Origin: Actinomycetota bacterium
GTDB taxonomy: Bacteria > Actinomycetota > Acidimicrobiia > Acidimicrobiales > Microtrichaceae
DNA length: 64,000 bases
Reading direction: 5' to 3'
Assembly (NCBI GenBank): GCA_016703525.1
Contig: JADJBW010000001.1
Location: 372,001-436,000, forward strand
Positions 1 to 8,820 of this stretch are shown piece by piece (the stretch's first letter is position 1; every line of letters begins with the position of its first letter). The translations under genes were made by a program, and so were the position numbers. The notes below the pieces were generated by a model. It worked only from the letters and a program-made list of their open reading frames with translations. It searched no databases and was not told the origin of the DNA.

Positions 1-1316
1 GTCAGCTCCTCGATCGCCTGCTCCTGCACGGCCGGGTCGACCTTCAAGATGTTGTCGTCGCCGCCGAGCGGCGAAGCCTCGGTCTCGGTGAACCCGTTCA
101 CGCCGATGACCATCTGGTCGCCCGCCTCGATGCGGCGCATCCGCTCGGTGTGGCTGCGCACGAGCCGGCCCTTCATCTCCTCGATCGCCTCGAAGGCGCC
201 ACCGAGTTCCAGGATCTCGTCGAGCTCGGCCTGCGCCGCATCGACGAGTTCGGCCGTGCGCCGCTCGATCACATGGGAGCCGTCGAAGATGTCCTCGTAC
301 TCGAGCAGGTCCGTTTCGTAGGCGAGCACCTGCTGCATCCGCAGCGACCATTGCTGATCCCACGGGCGGGGCAGGCCGAGGGCCTCGTTCCACGCCGGGA
401 GCTGCAGCGATCGCGCGCGAGCGTTGCGCGACAGCGTCACCCCGAGTGCTTCGAGCACGATGCGCTGGATGTTGTTCTCCGGCTGGGCCTCGGTGAGTCC
501 GAGCGAGTTGACCTGCACGCCGTAGCGGAAGCGCCGTGCCTTCGGGTCGGTCACGCCGTAGCGCTCCTCGGTCAGGCGATCCCACATCTGGGTGAACGCG
601 CGCATCTTGCACGTCTCCTCGACGAACCGGATGCCGGCGTTCACGAAGAACGACACCGACGCGACCACGGCCGTCATGCGGTCGGGGTCGACCTGGCCCG
701 ATTCGCGCACCGCGTCGAGCACCCCGATGGCGCACGCGAGCGAGTAGGCGATCTCCTGCTCGGGCGTCGCCCCCGCCTCCTGCAGGTGGTACGAGCACAC
801 GTTCATGGGGTTCCACAGCGGCACGTTGCGGTTGCAGTAGGCGAACATGTCGACGATCAGCCGTCGGCTGGCGGCCGGCGGAAAGATGTAGGTGCCCCGC
901 GACAGGTATTCCTTCACGATGTCGTTCTGCGTGGTGCCGCGCAGCGCCGTCGACTCGACGCCATGGTCCTCGGCGTTCGCGACGTACAACGCGAGCAGCC
1001 ACGCCGCCGTCGCGTTGATGGTCATCGACGTGTTCATCTCGCCTTGGGGGATGCCGTCGAGCAGCGTGCGCATGTGGCCCAGGTGCGCCACCGGCACGCC
1101 CACCTTGCCCACCTCGCCCCTCGCCATGATGTGGTCGGAGTCGTAGCCGGTCTGGGTCGGGAGGTCGAACGCGATCGACAGGCCGGTCTGCCCCTTGGCC
1201 AGGTTCTTGCGGTACAGCTCGTTCGACGCTCGCGCCGTCGAGTGGCCGGAGTAGGTCCGCATCAGCCAGGGGCGGTCGCGGCGGGTCGCGGCGGTGGAGC
1301 GCGTCGAATCGGTCAT
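1..1316 (-). CDS. meaA: Protein MeaA (ethylmalonyl-CoA mutase family), 5' part
   Basis: This is the N-terminal 438 codons of a B12-dependent acyl-CoA mutase; the gene runs off the left edge, so the C-terminal cobalamin-binding domain is not visible. The protein opens with RDRPWLMRTYSGHSTARASN and continues with GLSIAFDLPTQTGYDSDH, NTSMTINATAAWLLALY, LRGTTQNDIVKEYLSRGTY and YGVQVNSLGLTEAQPENN, which match the MeaA branch rather than the classical MutB branch. MeaA-type mutases isomerise branched acyl-CoA in the ethylmalonyl-CoA pathway or in butyryl-CoA related metabolism; which substrate is used here cannot be read from the sequence. The ATG at 1316 gives the expected short N-terminus. No frame break is seen. 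Confidence 0.93.
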   Translation of the reverse strand, partial: MTDSTRSTAATRRDRPWLMRTYSGHSTARASNELYRKNLAKGQTGLSIAFDLPTQTGYDSDHIMARGEVGKVGVPVAHLGHMRTLLDGIPQGEMNTSMTINATAAWLLALYVANAEDHGVESTALRGTTQNDIVKEYLSRGTYIFPPAASRRLIVDMFAYCNRNVPLWNPMNVCSYHLQEAGATPEQEIAYSLACAIGVLDAVRESGQVDPDRMTAVVASVSFFVNAGIRFVEETCKMRAFTQMWDRLTEERYGVTDPKARRFRYGVQVNSLGLTEAQPENNIQRIVLEALGVTLSRNARARSLQLPAWNEALGLPRPWDQQWSLRMQQVLAYETDLLEYEDIFDGSHVIERRTAELVDAAQAELDEILELGGAFEAIEEMKGRLVRSHTERMRRIEAGDQMVIGVNGFTETEASPLGGDDNILKVDPAVQEQAIEEL

Positions 1317-1520
1317 CCCGCCATTTTCGCCCGCGGGTCGGGAACAGAGCGAACGCGCCGACGGCCCGACCGCGGGTCGGACCGACGACGACATCAAGGG
1401 GAGACATTCCAGGGCTTGAACCGGGGACGGAGCGGAGGTCACTGACGCCAGCACCCTGGAAAGCGCTGGAGGCGATGCGTTGGAGGGAGAGTTGTGTCCC
1501 CCGCCCCGAATCCCGGCTGG

Positions 1521-1546
1521 TGTCAGCGGGGCGATATCCGCTGACA
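1521..1546. promoter_or_regulatory. Inverted repeat in the meaA / small membrane gene intergenic region
   Basis: The 340 bases upstream of the small membrane gene hold no convincing gene. Within them TGTCAGCGG (1521-1529) and CCGCTGACA (1538-1546) form a perfect 9-bp inverted repeat with an 8-nt centre, followed by TAGTAT at 1551-1556, a possible -10 hexamer. An operator over a promoter for the gene at 1660 is an inference; no regulator is known. Confidence 0.3.
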
Positions 1547-1659
1547 GAAGTAGTATCGACGCGCCCCCACCAGACCTTGAGCGCGAATTTCTGAAGATCT
1601 TCTTCGGGCTCGTGCGGCGGCCGGCGGGCGTTCGTCGACAACCCCGGATGGAGCGATGC

Positions 1660-1893
1660 GTGCTGGCTGACGAGACGTTGTTTCTCGGCAAGGACCTGTT
1701 GCCGTGGCTGCTGCTCGCAATCGGCGGGGCGCTGTTGGTGGCCAACCTGGCGGCCTATCTGCGCCCGCCGCTGGTCGATCCTCGTCGCCCCGACGGGGCG
1801 CGACGTGAGCGTCCGCCGCTCGGACGGGTGGTGCCGCTCAGCCTGGTCGGGGCGTTCGTGTCGGCATGGGCGATCGCCTCACTCGTCCGCTGA
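1660..1893 (+). CDS. Small two-helix membrane protein, unknown function
   Basis: The 77-residue product has two hydrophobic stretches (LLPWLLLAIGGALLVANLAAYL near the start and VPLSLVGAFVSAWAIASLV at the end) joined by a basic, proline- and arginine-rich loop, so it is likely an inner-membrane protein with two helices. I chose GTG 1660 because GGAG lies six bases upstream; ATG 1648 in the same frame is possible and adds four residues. The frame is open back to about 1480, but that upstream part lacks protein-like composition. Its 3' end overlaps the convergent gene at 1879 by 15 bases. I do not recognise a family. Confidence 0.55.
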   Translation: MLADETLFLGKDLLPWLLLAIGGALLVANLAAYLRPPLVDPRRPDGARRERPPLGRVVPLSLVGAFVSAWAIASLVR

Positions 1894-2946
1894 CGGTTCG
1901 CTCGTCCGCTGACGGCTCACCGACTCGGCCCGACTCCGTTCGGTTCGTCCGAGTGCCTCGACCCGCCCGGCCAACTCGGTGAGCAGCGCCCGATCCTCGG
2001 CTGCGAGGTAGCGGTACGCTCCGCGTGCCTTGCGCAGCAGACCGAACGCGGCCGCTCGCCCGGCCGACGGACTCGTCCACGGGTTGTCGACTGTCGACGG
2101 GAAGTCGAGGCGGCGCGCGCCGCGGGCGAAGCGGGTCCAGCGCAGGATCTTCTCGAAGTTGTCCTTCGCCGCCTGCGCGGGGTCGAGCCGCCGAGGCAGA
2201 CCGGCGAACAGCGCCTCGGGCTCGTACAGCTCGGGGTAGAAGTTCTCGAAGCTGTAGCGGGCGGGCCGGACCCACCAGGGCCACTCGGCTCCGAACTGCG
2301 GCCAGCACATCGTCTCGAACGGTCGCGCCGGCGCGAGGCGGTCGGGGTGCCGCACGGCGGCGACGTTGAAGTAGAGCGCCCACTCGCACACGAGCACGTC
2401 GTCGGTGACGGTGTGGAACTCGCCGAAGGCCTCGGTCCACCACTCGCGTCGCATCAGCTGCGGCATGTGGGCGCCGTAGCCGAGCGTCGGGTAGCCGAGG
2501 TACGACAACGCCTCGCGGGTCACGTGTTGCGCGTGATCGAAGTCGGTTTCGTCGCCCGGCCAGTGCCCGAGGTCGTAGCTGTAGTAGCCGATGTCGATCC
2601 CGTCCGCATGGAAGAACTCCGGCGAGATCGGGCGGATCGGCCGGTAGTCGTCGTCGGAGAGCACGAACAGGTCGTCAACGATGTCGGTCTCGAGCAGCGC
2701 CTTGCGGAGCGTGACGTTGCGCCGCACGTGGTCGAGGTCGCGGAGCCGCGCGGACGTGAGACCGGTGAGCTCCTCGTCGAATGCGAGGTGCACGCGATCG
2801 TCGGAGCGGAACTGTTCGGCGCGCCGCGCCGGGGTGACGACGACGGCGCGCTCGATCCACGGCATGAAATGCCGGACGTGGTCCCACGTTTCCTGGAGGA
2901 TCTGTGGCCGGTCGCTCAGGTAGACGATCTGCATGGGCGGGCTCAC
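1879..2946 (-). CDS. Stealth-like / glycosyl- or phosphotransferase-like protein
   Basis: The 355-residue protein has no signal peptide or membrane helix. Its early part reads MQIVYLSDRPQILQETWDHV, followed by a conserved-looking DDLFVLSDDDYRPIRPISPE block that resembles the NDD-type acidic motif of Stealth (capsule sugar-phosphate transferase) proteins; ENFYPELYEPE and a basic C-terminus follow. I infer a cytoplasmic sugar- or sugar-phosphate-transferring enzyme, but family assignment is weak. GTG 2946 starts the longest frame; ATG 2934 is an equally good start. The C-terminal tail is Ser/Arg rich and overlaps the convergent small membrane gene. Confidence 0.5.
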   Translation of the reverse strand: MSPPMQIVYLSDRPQILQETWDHVRHFMPWIERAVVVTPARRAEQFRSDDRVHLAFDEELTGLTSARLRDLDHVRRNVTLRKALLETDIVDDLFVLSDDDYRPIRPISPEFFHADGIDIGYYSYDLGHWPGDETDFDHAQHVTREALSYLGYPTLGYGAHMPQLMRREWWTEAFGEFHTVTDDVLVCEWALYFNVAAVRHPDRLAPARPFETMCWPQFGAEWPWWVRPARYSFENFYPELYEPEALFAGLPRRLDPAQAAKDNFEKILRWTRFARGARRLDFPSTVDNPWTSPSAGRAAAFGLLRKARGAYRYLAAEDRALLTELAGRVEALGRTERSRAESVSRQRTSEPSADE

Positions 2947-2976
2947 GCTATCGCCGGCCGACCGTCGCGGTGACGC

Positions 2977-3402
2977 TCAGTGCAGTTCACGCCCGGTGAG
3001 CTCGCCCACCCGGATACGGACCCAATGCACGCGCAGCTCCGGTCGCGACCACGGCCGCACGCCGAGTGTGTTGAGCGCGGCGACCTCGTCCTCGTCGATG
3101 ACTTCCTCGGCCGAGCCCTTCGCCACGACGCTCCAGCCGCTGCGGCTCGCGTCGTCCCACGCGTCGACTTCGAAGCACACGGGGCGGGCACGCACCGCAG
3201 CCGACAGCTTGCCGCCCTGTGCGGTCCGAAACACGATCGTGCGCTCATGCCACGCGTAGTTCACCGGCAGGATCACCGGCTCCCCGGCCTCGAGGAAGCC
3301 GAGCCGGCCGATCGGCGCCGAGCGCAGGCGCTCGATGCACTGGTCGACGCTGAGGACCTCAAGTCCGGCCCAGTCGACCGAATTGTCGAAGATGTCGGGC
3401 AT
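2977..3402 (-). CDS. Pyridoxamine 5'-phosphate oxidase-like FMN-binding protein
   Basis: A 141-residue split beta-barrel protein. Motifs GRLGFLEAGEPVILPVNYAW and IVFRTAQGGKLSAAVRARPVCFEVDAWD are typical of the small actinobacterial PNPOx-like group (Pyridox_ox_2), which bind FMN or F420 and act as oxidoreductases or flavin-binding stress proteins. GAAGGAG lies seven bases before ATG 3402, which fixes the start. It is transcribed away from the lipoprotein operon that begins at 3654, with a 250-bp divergent spacer that holds no other gene I can see. The actual substrate is unknown. Confidence 0.8.
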   Translation of the reverse strand: MPDIFDNSVDWAGLEVLSVDQCIERLRSAPIGRLGFLEAGEPVILPVNYAWHERTIVFRTAQGGKLSAAVRARPVCFEVDAWDDASRSGWSVVAKGSAEEVIDEDEVAALNTLGVRPWSRPELRVHWVRIRVGELTGRELH

Positions 3403-3653
3403 GGCGACTCCTTCACTGCGGGCCCGCGTTCACCGTGCTCGCGGGATCCGTGCCGTCATCGTGCCGCTTGCGGCGCCGCGATGCCAGGGCACTTGGTCCC
3501 GCGAGTCGGCGTGCGGCCTGAGCCGCCGCTCAGCCGATCGCCGATTTCGGTTTGCCGTCGCGCGACAATTCCCACGACTCCGTCAGGCACCTACACGAAC
3601 TCGAGTTCGGCCGCCGTCGGGACAACGTCGGGACCGAATAGAGGGAGCGAGCG

Positions 3654-4958
3654 ATGCGTGCACGAATCGGACGAGGCCGGGCAGCAATCGCCAGTCTGGC
3701 GATCCTTGCGTTTGCGTCGGGGTGTGGCGATGCCGACACGGCATCGGGGGCATCCGACGACGAGGTCGAGGCCTGGCTCAAGAAGTCACCGACCGACGCG
3801 ATGCTGGAGTCGCCCGTTGCGAAGGCGATCGGTGCCGACGACACGGGCGCACTGGCAGCAACGGCGCGCGAGCAGGGCAAGAAGCAGCAACAGCAGGTCG
3901 CCGACTGCATGCGCGAGCAGGGCTTCGAGTACATCCCGAACGACGCGGGCTCCATGGTCGACCTAGGAAGCGAGGAGTTCGATCCCTACGGCGGCCTCGA
4001 CCGGAAGGCCTACGCCGCGAAGTGGGGCTACGGGATCGCCACGGTCTACGACTCGAAGGGCGAGATGCTCGACGATGCGCCGGGAAACCTCAGCGACAGC
4101 GGCGATCCCGAGGGCGACGCTGCCGTCGACCCGAATCAGAAGATCGTCGAAGCGATGTCGCCCGACGAACAGGCCGCCTACCAGAAGGCGCTGTACGGCG
4201 ACATGATGAGCGCGGTGGGCGACGGGTCCGATTCGGGCCAGTCCGACAGCGGTAGCGAGGTGGACGGCGGTAGCGAGGTCGACGGCGGATCCGAGGTGGA
4301 CGGAACCATCCCGGTCGACGGAAGCGGCGAGGGTGAGATACCCGACTTCTCCAAGATGGGCTGCACGGGTTCGTCGTTCGACGAGACGTTCGACGGCGCG
4401 TTCGACGAAGGCGCCATGGAGGAGCTCGACAAGGCCCAGCAGGAGCTGACCAAGCGGATCGAGGCCGACAAGCGGGTGAAGGCCGCAGCCCGCGAGTTCC
4501 GAGCATGCATGAAAGAGGCCGGCTATCCCGAGGTCACGCGCCCCGCCGACGACTTCGTGCTCTCCGGATCCGAACAGAACCCTTCCGGGAAGTCCGGCCG
4601 CGACATCATCCAGGAGCGGCTCGACAATGACGTGTTCGGCTTCACCGACGGCGGCGGGCCGGGCGTCACTGCGCTCGAGTCCGACGGCAGCGAGGTCGGC
4701 GGCAGTGACGCCGGTGGCAGCGAGGTCGGTGGCGACACTCCCTCCGGCGACGATGACTCGGGCGCCTTCGAACAGCAGGTCGACGCGAAGGAGCTGGCCA
4801 AGCTGAAGAAGGACGAGCTGGCGCTTGCGAATGCGGAACTCCCGTGCCTGGGCCGATACGAGATCGCCTACACCTCGGTGCGCTTCGAGGCCGAGGAGCG
4901 CTTCCTCAAGGAGCACCCGGAGATGGTCGCTTCCATGAAGAAGGTGTTCGGCGGGTGA
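3654..4958 (+). CDS. Secreted lipoprotein, first gene of MacAB-like operon
   Basis: A 434-residue acidic protein with a lipoprotein signal peptide: a basic start, a hydrophobic core and the lipobox ASGC with Cys24 as the likely lipidated residue. The mature part carries short Gly/Ser/acidic tandem repeats (SEVDGG three times near residues 198-216 and GSEVGG later) that look like flexible linkers between charged, helical segments rich in Lys and Glu. GGGAG precedes ATG 3654. The stop overlaps the next start (GTGA), so it is co-translated with the MacA-like adaptor. Proteins of this kind often accompany such exporters in actinobacteria, but no enzymatic domain is visible. Confidence 0.75.
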   Translation: MRARIGRGRAAIASLAILAFASGCGDADTASGASDDEVEAWLKKSPTDAMLESPVAKAIGADDTGALAATAREQGKKQQQQVADCMREQGFEYIPNDAGSMVDLGSEEFDPYGGLDRKAYAAKWGYGIATVYDSKGEMLDDAPGNLSDSGDPEGDAAVDPNQKIVEAMSPDEQAAYQKALYGDMMSAVGDGSDSGQSDSGSEVDGGSEVDGGSEVDGTIPVDGSGEGEIPDFSKMGCTGSSFDETFDGAFDEGAMEELDKAQQELTKRIEADKRVKAAAREFRACMKEAGYPEVTRPADDFVLSGSEQNPSGKSGRDIIQERLDNDVFGFTDGGGPGVTALESDGSEVGGSDAGGSEVGGDTPSGDDDSGAFEQQVDAKELAKLKKDELALANAELPCLGRYEIAYTSVRFEAEERFLKEHPEMVASMKKVFGG

Positions 4959-6739
4959 AACGCTCCGTTGCGGTCGCGACGGTGATCGGCGTCGCGGCCG
5001 TTTCCGGTGGCTCCGCATGGATCGCCGCCTCGCAGATCACCTCTCCGGACGATGCCAAGCGCGCGGCCAGGGCACCGAAGGCGTCGTTGGTGACGGTGCC
5101 GGTGGAGAAGCGAGCGCTCTCGGCGAACCTCGTGTTGCGAGGCTCGCTCAGCTTCGACGAGGCGACGACGATCCAGGTGCCATCCGGTGGTCAGGACGCC
5201 GGCACGCGTGTGATCACGAAGGATCCACCCGCGCTCGGCACCGATGTCGTCGAAGGCCAATCGATCGCCGAGATCTCGGGCCGGCCGCTGTTCGTGCTCC
5301 AGGGCACCCTGCCCGTGTTCCGCGATCTCCGGCCGGGCAGCACGGGCGACGACGTGACCCAGCTGGAGGAGTCGCTGGCGCGTCTCGGTCACGATCCGGG
5401 ACCGGTCGACGGAACCTACGACGCGGCCACCGAGGCGGCGGTCGATGCGTTGTACTCGGCCGCCGGGTACACGCAGCGAGAGCCGACGGCCGCCGAACGC
5501 GATCGCATCGAAGGCGCTCGGACGGCACTGACCTCTGCGCAGAGCGAGCTGACCGCGGCGCGAGCCGCGCTCCAGGGAGCCACGAGTGCCGCCTCGAGCG
5601 AGCTCGTCCGTTTGGAAACCGAACTCGAGGCAGCGCGTCGCGCCGTCACGACCACTCGCCAGGCACAGTCCGCCGCGCGGGCTGCGGTCGACCCGGGCAC
5701 GGCGCTCGCGCGTCAGGAACTCGCCACGGCCACAAGCGTCCGCGACGTTGCGAACGCCTTCGTCGCGGCGGCATCGGCCCCAGGGGCGATCAACCCGGAC
5801 ACGGGGGAGGCGTACACCGCGGCCGAGATCGCCGGGCTCCGCGCGGCGGTCAACGACGCGCAGGAGGTCGTGGACGAGAAGGCCCGCGCTGTCGGCGAGA
5901 CCGCCAAGGAGTTGACCGATGCGGCGACGGCGGCCGACGAGGCAGCCTCCGCGGCCGACGGCGCCGTCCGCGTCGCGAGCGCAGCGCTCGCCGAGGCGCG
6001 TCGCGGCCGGGGCGAGGCCGAGCGCAGCGCTGTCACGGCGGCCGAGCAGGGCGTCGCGTCGGCCATGAAGGAACTTGCCGGGGCGGAATCGGTGTCGGCG
6101 GGGCTGTTGCAGTCGGAGGCTGTGTTCCTGCGAAGCCTGCCAAGGCGCGTCGGGTCGGTCTCGTTGCACCGGGGTGACGTCGCCACCGGCGAACTCGTGC
6201 AGGTGAGCGGATCGAACCTGGCCGTGCGCACCTCGGTCACCGCCGCCGACCGTTCGCTCGTGAAGCCGGGAACGAAGGTGACGATCGCCGAATCCGATCT
6301 GGACCTGCGCTTCGACGGGGTCGTTGCCAAGGTTGCCGATCAGCCCGACGGGGGCACGTCGAACGACTCTGCCGAAGGCTCCGGATCGGGCGACGGCCAG
6401 AACGGTTCGGGGAGCGGCGGCGATCGATCCTCCGGTCGCTTCGCCGTGGAGATCGCTCCCGGTGAACTCCCGAGCGAGGTCGACCTGCCGACGCTCGAAG
6501 GACTGAACTTCCGCGTGACGATCCCGGTGAAGAGCACCGAGGGCAAGGTGCTGGCCGTCCCGGCCGCAGCGCTGTCGGCAACCGGGGATGATCGGGTCCG
6601 TGTCGAGGTCGCGATCTCGGGCTCGCGCACCGAGTTCGTCGACGTGCGCAAGGGCCTCGCGGCACAGGGCTTCGTGGAGGTCTCGTCGTTGAAAGCCGGA
6701 CGGCTCAAGGAGGGCGACGAGGTGGTGGTCGGTCGGTGA
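4955..6739 (+). CDS. MacA-like periplasmic adaptor with peptidoglycan-binding domain
   Basis: A 594-residue protein: N-terminal membrane anchor (residues 4-26), a barrel/lipoyl-type region with VTVPVEKRALSANLVLRGSL, a PG_binding_1 domain around residues 107-160 (LRPGSTGDDVTQLEESLARLG), a long alanine-rich coiled-coil hairpin (about residues 180-400) and a C-terminal barrel ending EGDEVVVGR. This is the layout of actinobacterial HlyD/MacA-type adaptors that link an FtsX-type ABC transporter to the cell wall. GTG 4955 overlaps the lipoprotein stop, and its own stop overlaps the ATPase start at 6736. A Gly/Ser/Asp linker near residue 485 is low complexity. Confidence 0.85.
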   Translation: MKRSVAVATVIGVAAVSGGSAWIAASQITSPDDAKRAARAPKASLVTVPVEKRALSANLVLRGSLSFDEATTIQVPSGGQDAGTRVITKDPPALGTDVVEGQSIAEISGRPLFVLQGTLPVFRDLRPGSTGDDVTQLEESLARLGHDPGPVDGTYDAATEAAVDALYSAAGYTQREPTAAERDRIEGARTALTSAQSELTAARAALQGATSAASSELVRLETELEAARRAVTTTRQAQSAARAAVDPGTALARQELATATSVRDVANAFVAAASAPGAINPDTGEAYTAAEIAGLRAAVNDAQEVVDEKARAVGETAKELTDAATAADEAASAADGAVRVASAALAEARRGRGEAERSAVTAAEQGVASAMKELAGAESVSAGLLQSEAVFLRSLPRRVGSVSLHRGDVATGELVQVSGSNLAVRTSVTAADRSLVKPGTKVTIAESDLDLRFDGVVAKVADQPDGGTSNDSAEGSGSGDGQNGSGSGGDRSSGRFAVEIAPGELPSEVDLPTLEGLNFRVTIPVKSTEGKVLAVPAAALSATGDDRVRVEVAISGSRTEFVDVRKGLAAQGFVEVSSLKAGRLKEGDEVVVGR

Positions 6740-7455
6740 GCGACTCCGGCGCCGTGCCTCCGGTACTCGACCTGCGTGGTGTCACCCGCGTGTTCGGTAC
6801 GACCACGCCGATCGAAGCGCTGCGTCGTGTCGATCTGCGCGTGGGCCCGGGCGAGTACGTGTCGATCACGGGACCTTCGGGTTCGGGGAAGTCGACGCTG
6901 CTGAACATCTTGGGCCTCCTGGACAGGCCGACCGAAGGCACGTTCCTCCTCGACGGAATCGACACCCTCGACCTGAGCGAGGGACGTCGCAGCGCCTTGC
7001 GTGGCGAGCGCATCGGGTTCGTGTTCCAGTCCTTCCATCTGCTGGCGCATCGAAGCGCGCTCGAGAACGTCGTGTGTGCGCTGCTGTACCGCCGCGGCGA
7101 CCGTCGCGATCGCCGTCGGCGCGCTGCCGAGGCGCTGGATCGAGTCGGCCTGTCGCATCGGCTCGACGCCATGCCGCCAACGTTGTCGGGCGGCGAGCGC
7201 CAACGGGTGGCGATCGCCCGGGCACTCGTCGGCGGCCCCAGCCTGCTGCTCGGCGACGAGCCGACGGGCAACCTCGATTCGGTCACCACCGCGGCGATCC
7301 TCGAACTGTTCGACGAGCTGCACCGCGAGGGGCTGACCCTCGTGGTGATCACCCACGACGCCGACGTGAGCGCTCGTGCCCAACGTTCGGTCAGGATGCT
7401 CGACGGGGTGCTGTGCGACACGGAGGCCTCGGCGCCGTTGGCGGTCGGGTCATGA
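6736..7455 (+). CDS. MacB/LolD-type ABC transporter ATP-binding protein
   Basis: The 239-residue subunit contains Walker A GPSGSGKST, Q-loop FVFQSFHLL, signature LSGGERQRVAIARAL and Walker B LLLGDEPTGNLD, the last diagnostic of the LolD/MacB/FtsE-like group. It should energise the FtsX-type permease encoded next. Start GTG 6736 overlaps the adaptor stop; its own TGA overlaps the permease ATG at 7452. All catalytic residues are present. The likely role is export or mechanotransmission across the membrane with the adaptor; the substrate is unknown. Confidence 0.92.
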   Translation: MSDSGAVPPVLDLRGVTRVFGTTTPIEALRRVDLRVGPGEYVSITGPSGSGKSTLLNILGLLDRPTEGTFLLDGIDTLDLSEGRRSALRGERIGFVFQSFHLLAHRSALENVVCALLYRRGDRRDRRRRAAEALDRVGLSHRLDAMPPTLSGGERQRVAIARALVGGPSLLLGDEPTGNLDSVTTAAILELFDELHREGLTLVVITHDADVSARAQRSVRMLDGVLCDTEASAPLAVGS

Positions 7456-8681
7456 GCGACGCTCCTACGGGGCGGCGGTCGAGCCGGTCACGGTTCGCGG
7501 TGCGCGACCTGATCGGCGAGTCGATCGCCGGGCTCCTGTCCCGGCCCGGTCGAGCAGCGCTCACCGCTGCGGGCACCGTGCTGGGGGTCGCGGCCCTGGT
7601 GGCCACCGTGGGCCTGGCGCGAACCGCGGGGAACCAGATCGTGACCCGTTTCGACGAGCTGTCGGCGACCGACGTGACGGTGGAACGGGCGCAGGTGAAC
7701 GGCCGGGTGGTCGGCTCGTTGCCGTGGGATTCCGAACGGCGACTGACACGGCTGAACGGCGTGCGGGCCGCCGGGACGATCACCGAGGTCGACCGCGGTG
7801 GTGCGCTGACACGATCGGTGCCGATCAACGATCCGGCCGAGGGCGACGAGTTCGACCTGAGCGTGTATGCACTGTCGCCGGGGGCGTTCGACGCGGTACG
7901 GGCGAAGGTGGCGGAAGGCAAGGTGTTCGACCGGTCGCACGACGACCTGCCGGTCGCCGTGCTCGGCCCGGGCGCCGCCGACGACCTGCGCATCACCAGG
8001 GTCGCACAGCAGCCGGCCATCTTCATCGGCGACCAGACCTTTGTGGTGATCGGCGTGCTCGACGACGTCGATCGTCGCTCGGAGCTGCTCACCACGGTGA
8101 TGATCCCGGAGGCATTCGCCAGGGCGCAGTACGGCACCCCGTCGCCCGGGTCGGTGCAGATCGACACCAAGGTCGGTGCGGCCGAGCTGATCGGCCGTCA
8201 GGCCCCGCTCGCGTTGGCCGCCAACAACCCGGACCTGGTCAAGGTGTCGGTGCCGGGCCAGCCGAAGGCCGTGAAGGCGAAGGTCGAGGGCGACATCAAC
8301 GCGCTCTTCCTGCTGCTCGGAGGGGTGTCGTTGCTCGTGGGTGCGCTCGGCATCGCGAACGTGACGCTCGTGTCGGTGCTGGAACGCGTCGGCGAGATCG
8401 GGCTTCGGCGAGCGGTCGGCGCGGCGCGACGCCACATCGCAGGGCAGTTCCTGGTCGAGTCGACGCTGCTCGGGTTTCTGGGCGGAGTCGTCGGCGCGTC
8501 GGTCGGCATGGTCGTGATCGTCGCGGTCAGCTTGGCCAAGGATTGGGTGCCGGTGTTGGACCTTGGGATCCCGCTGTTGGCTCCGTTGGCGGGCGCGGTG
8601 GTGGGCCTCGCGTCGGGCGTCTATCCGTCGCTTCGTGCGGCCTCGATCGAACCGGTCGAGGCCCTGCGCGGAGGCGTGTAG
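7452..8681 (+). CDS. FtsX/MacB-type ABC transporter permease
   Basis: A 409-residue permease with one helix near residues 27-52, a large extracytoplasmic MacB_PCD-like domain (about residues 60-275) and three C-terminal helices (LFLLLGGVSLLVGALGIANV and two more), ending with the typical YPSLRAASIEPVEALRGG. The ERVGEIGLRRAVGA motif between helices 2 and 3 is characteristic of MacB/FtsX-fold permeases. It is the last gene of the four-gene operon starting at 3654. No terminator with a clear T-run is visible before the next gene. Confidence 0.92.
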   Translation: MSDAPTGRRSSRSRFAVRDLIGESIAGLLSRPGRAALTAAGTVLGVAALVATVGLARTAGNQIVTRFDELSATDVTVERAQVNGRVVGSLPWDSERRLTRLNGVRAAGTITEVDRGGALTRSVPINDPAEGDEFDLSVYALSPGAFDAVRAKVAEGKVFDRSHDDLPVAVLGPGAADDLRITRVAQQPAIFIGDQTFVVIGVLDDVDRRSELLTTVMIPEAFARAQYGTPSPGSVQIDTKVGAAELIGRQAPLALAANNPDLVKVSVPGQPKAVKAKVEGDINALFLLLGGVSLLVGALGIANVTLVSVLERVGEIGLRRAVGAARRHIAGQFLVESTLLGFLGGVVGASVGMVVIVAVSLAKDWVPVLDLGIPLLAPLAGAVVGLASGVYPSLRAASIEPVEALRGGV

Positions 8682-8747
8682 GCCCCTCAATAGTTGATGG
8701 CGCAAAGACTAATGGGCATAGACGCATGTGCGAATCGCGAATAGGTT

Positions 8748-8796
8748 GACCGCCGACCGCCGACCGCCGACCGCCGACCGCCGATCGCCGACCGCC
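8748..8796. repeat. Seven tandem copies of the heptamer GACCGCC
   Basis: Seven contiguous 7-bp units lie just upstream of the gene at 8821; the sixth unit has one substitution (GATCGCC). A weak promoter may lie upstream (TTGATG at 8694 and CATAGA 17 bases later). Such short tandem repeats can change copy number by slippage, which here would change the spacing between the promoter and the start; that effect is an inference. Confidence 0.85.
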
Positions 8797-8820
8797 GGCG
8801 AGAACGCGGGAGGGGAAGTC

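Noticed and set aside
150..1445. Long plus-strand frame opposite meaA
   Set aside because: Arg/His/Val-rich mirror of meaA; no family features.
8748..8796. Possible CRISPR array
   Set aside because: Contiguous 7-bp tandem units with no spacers.
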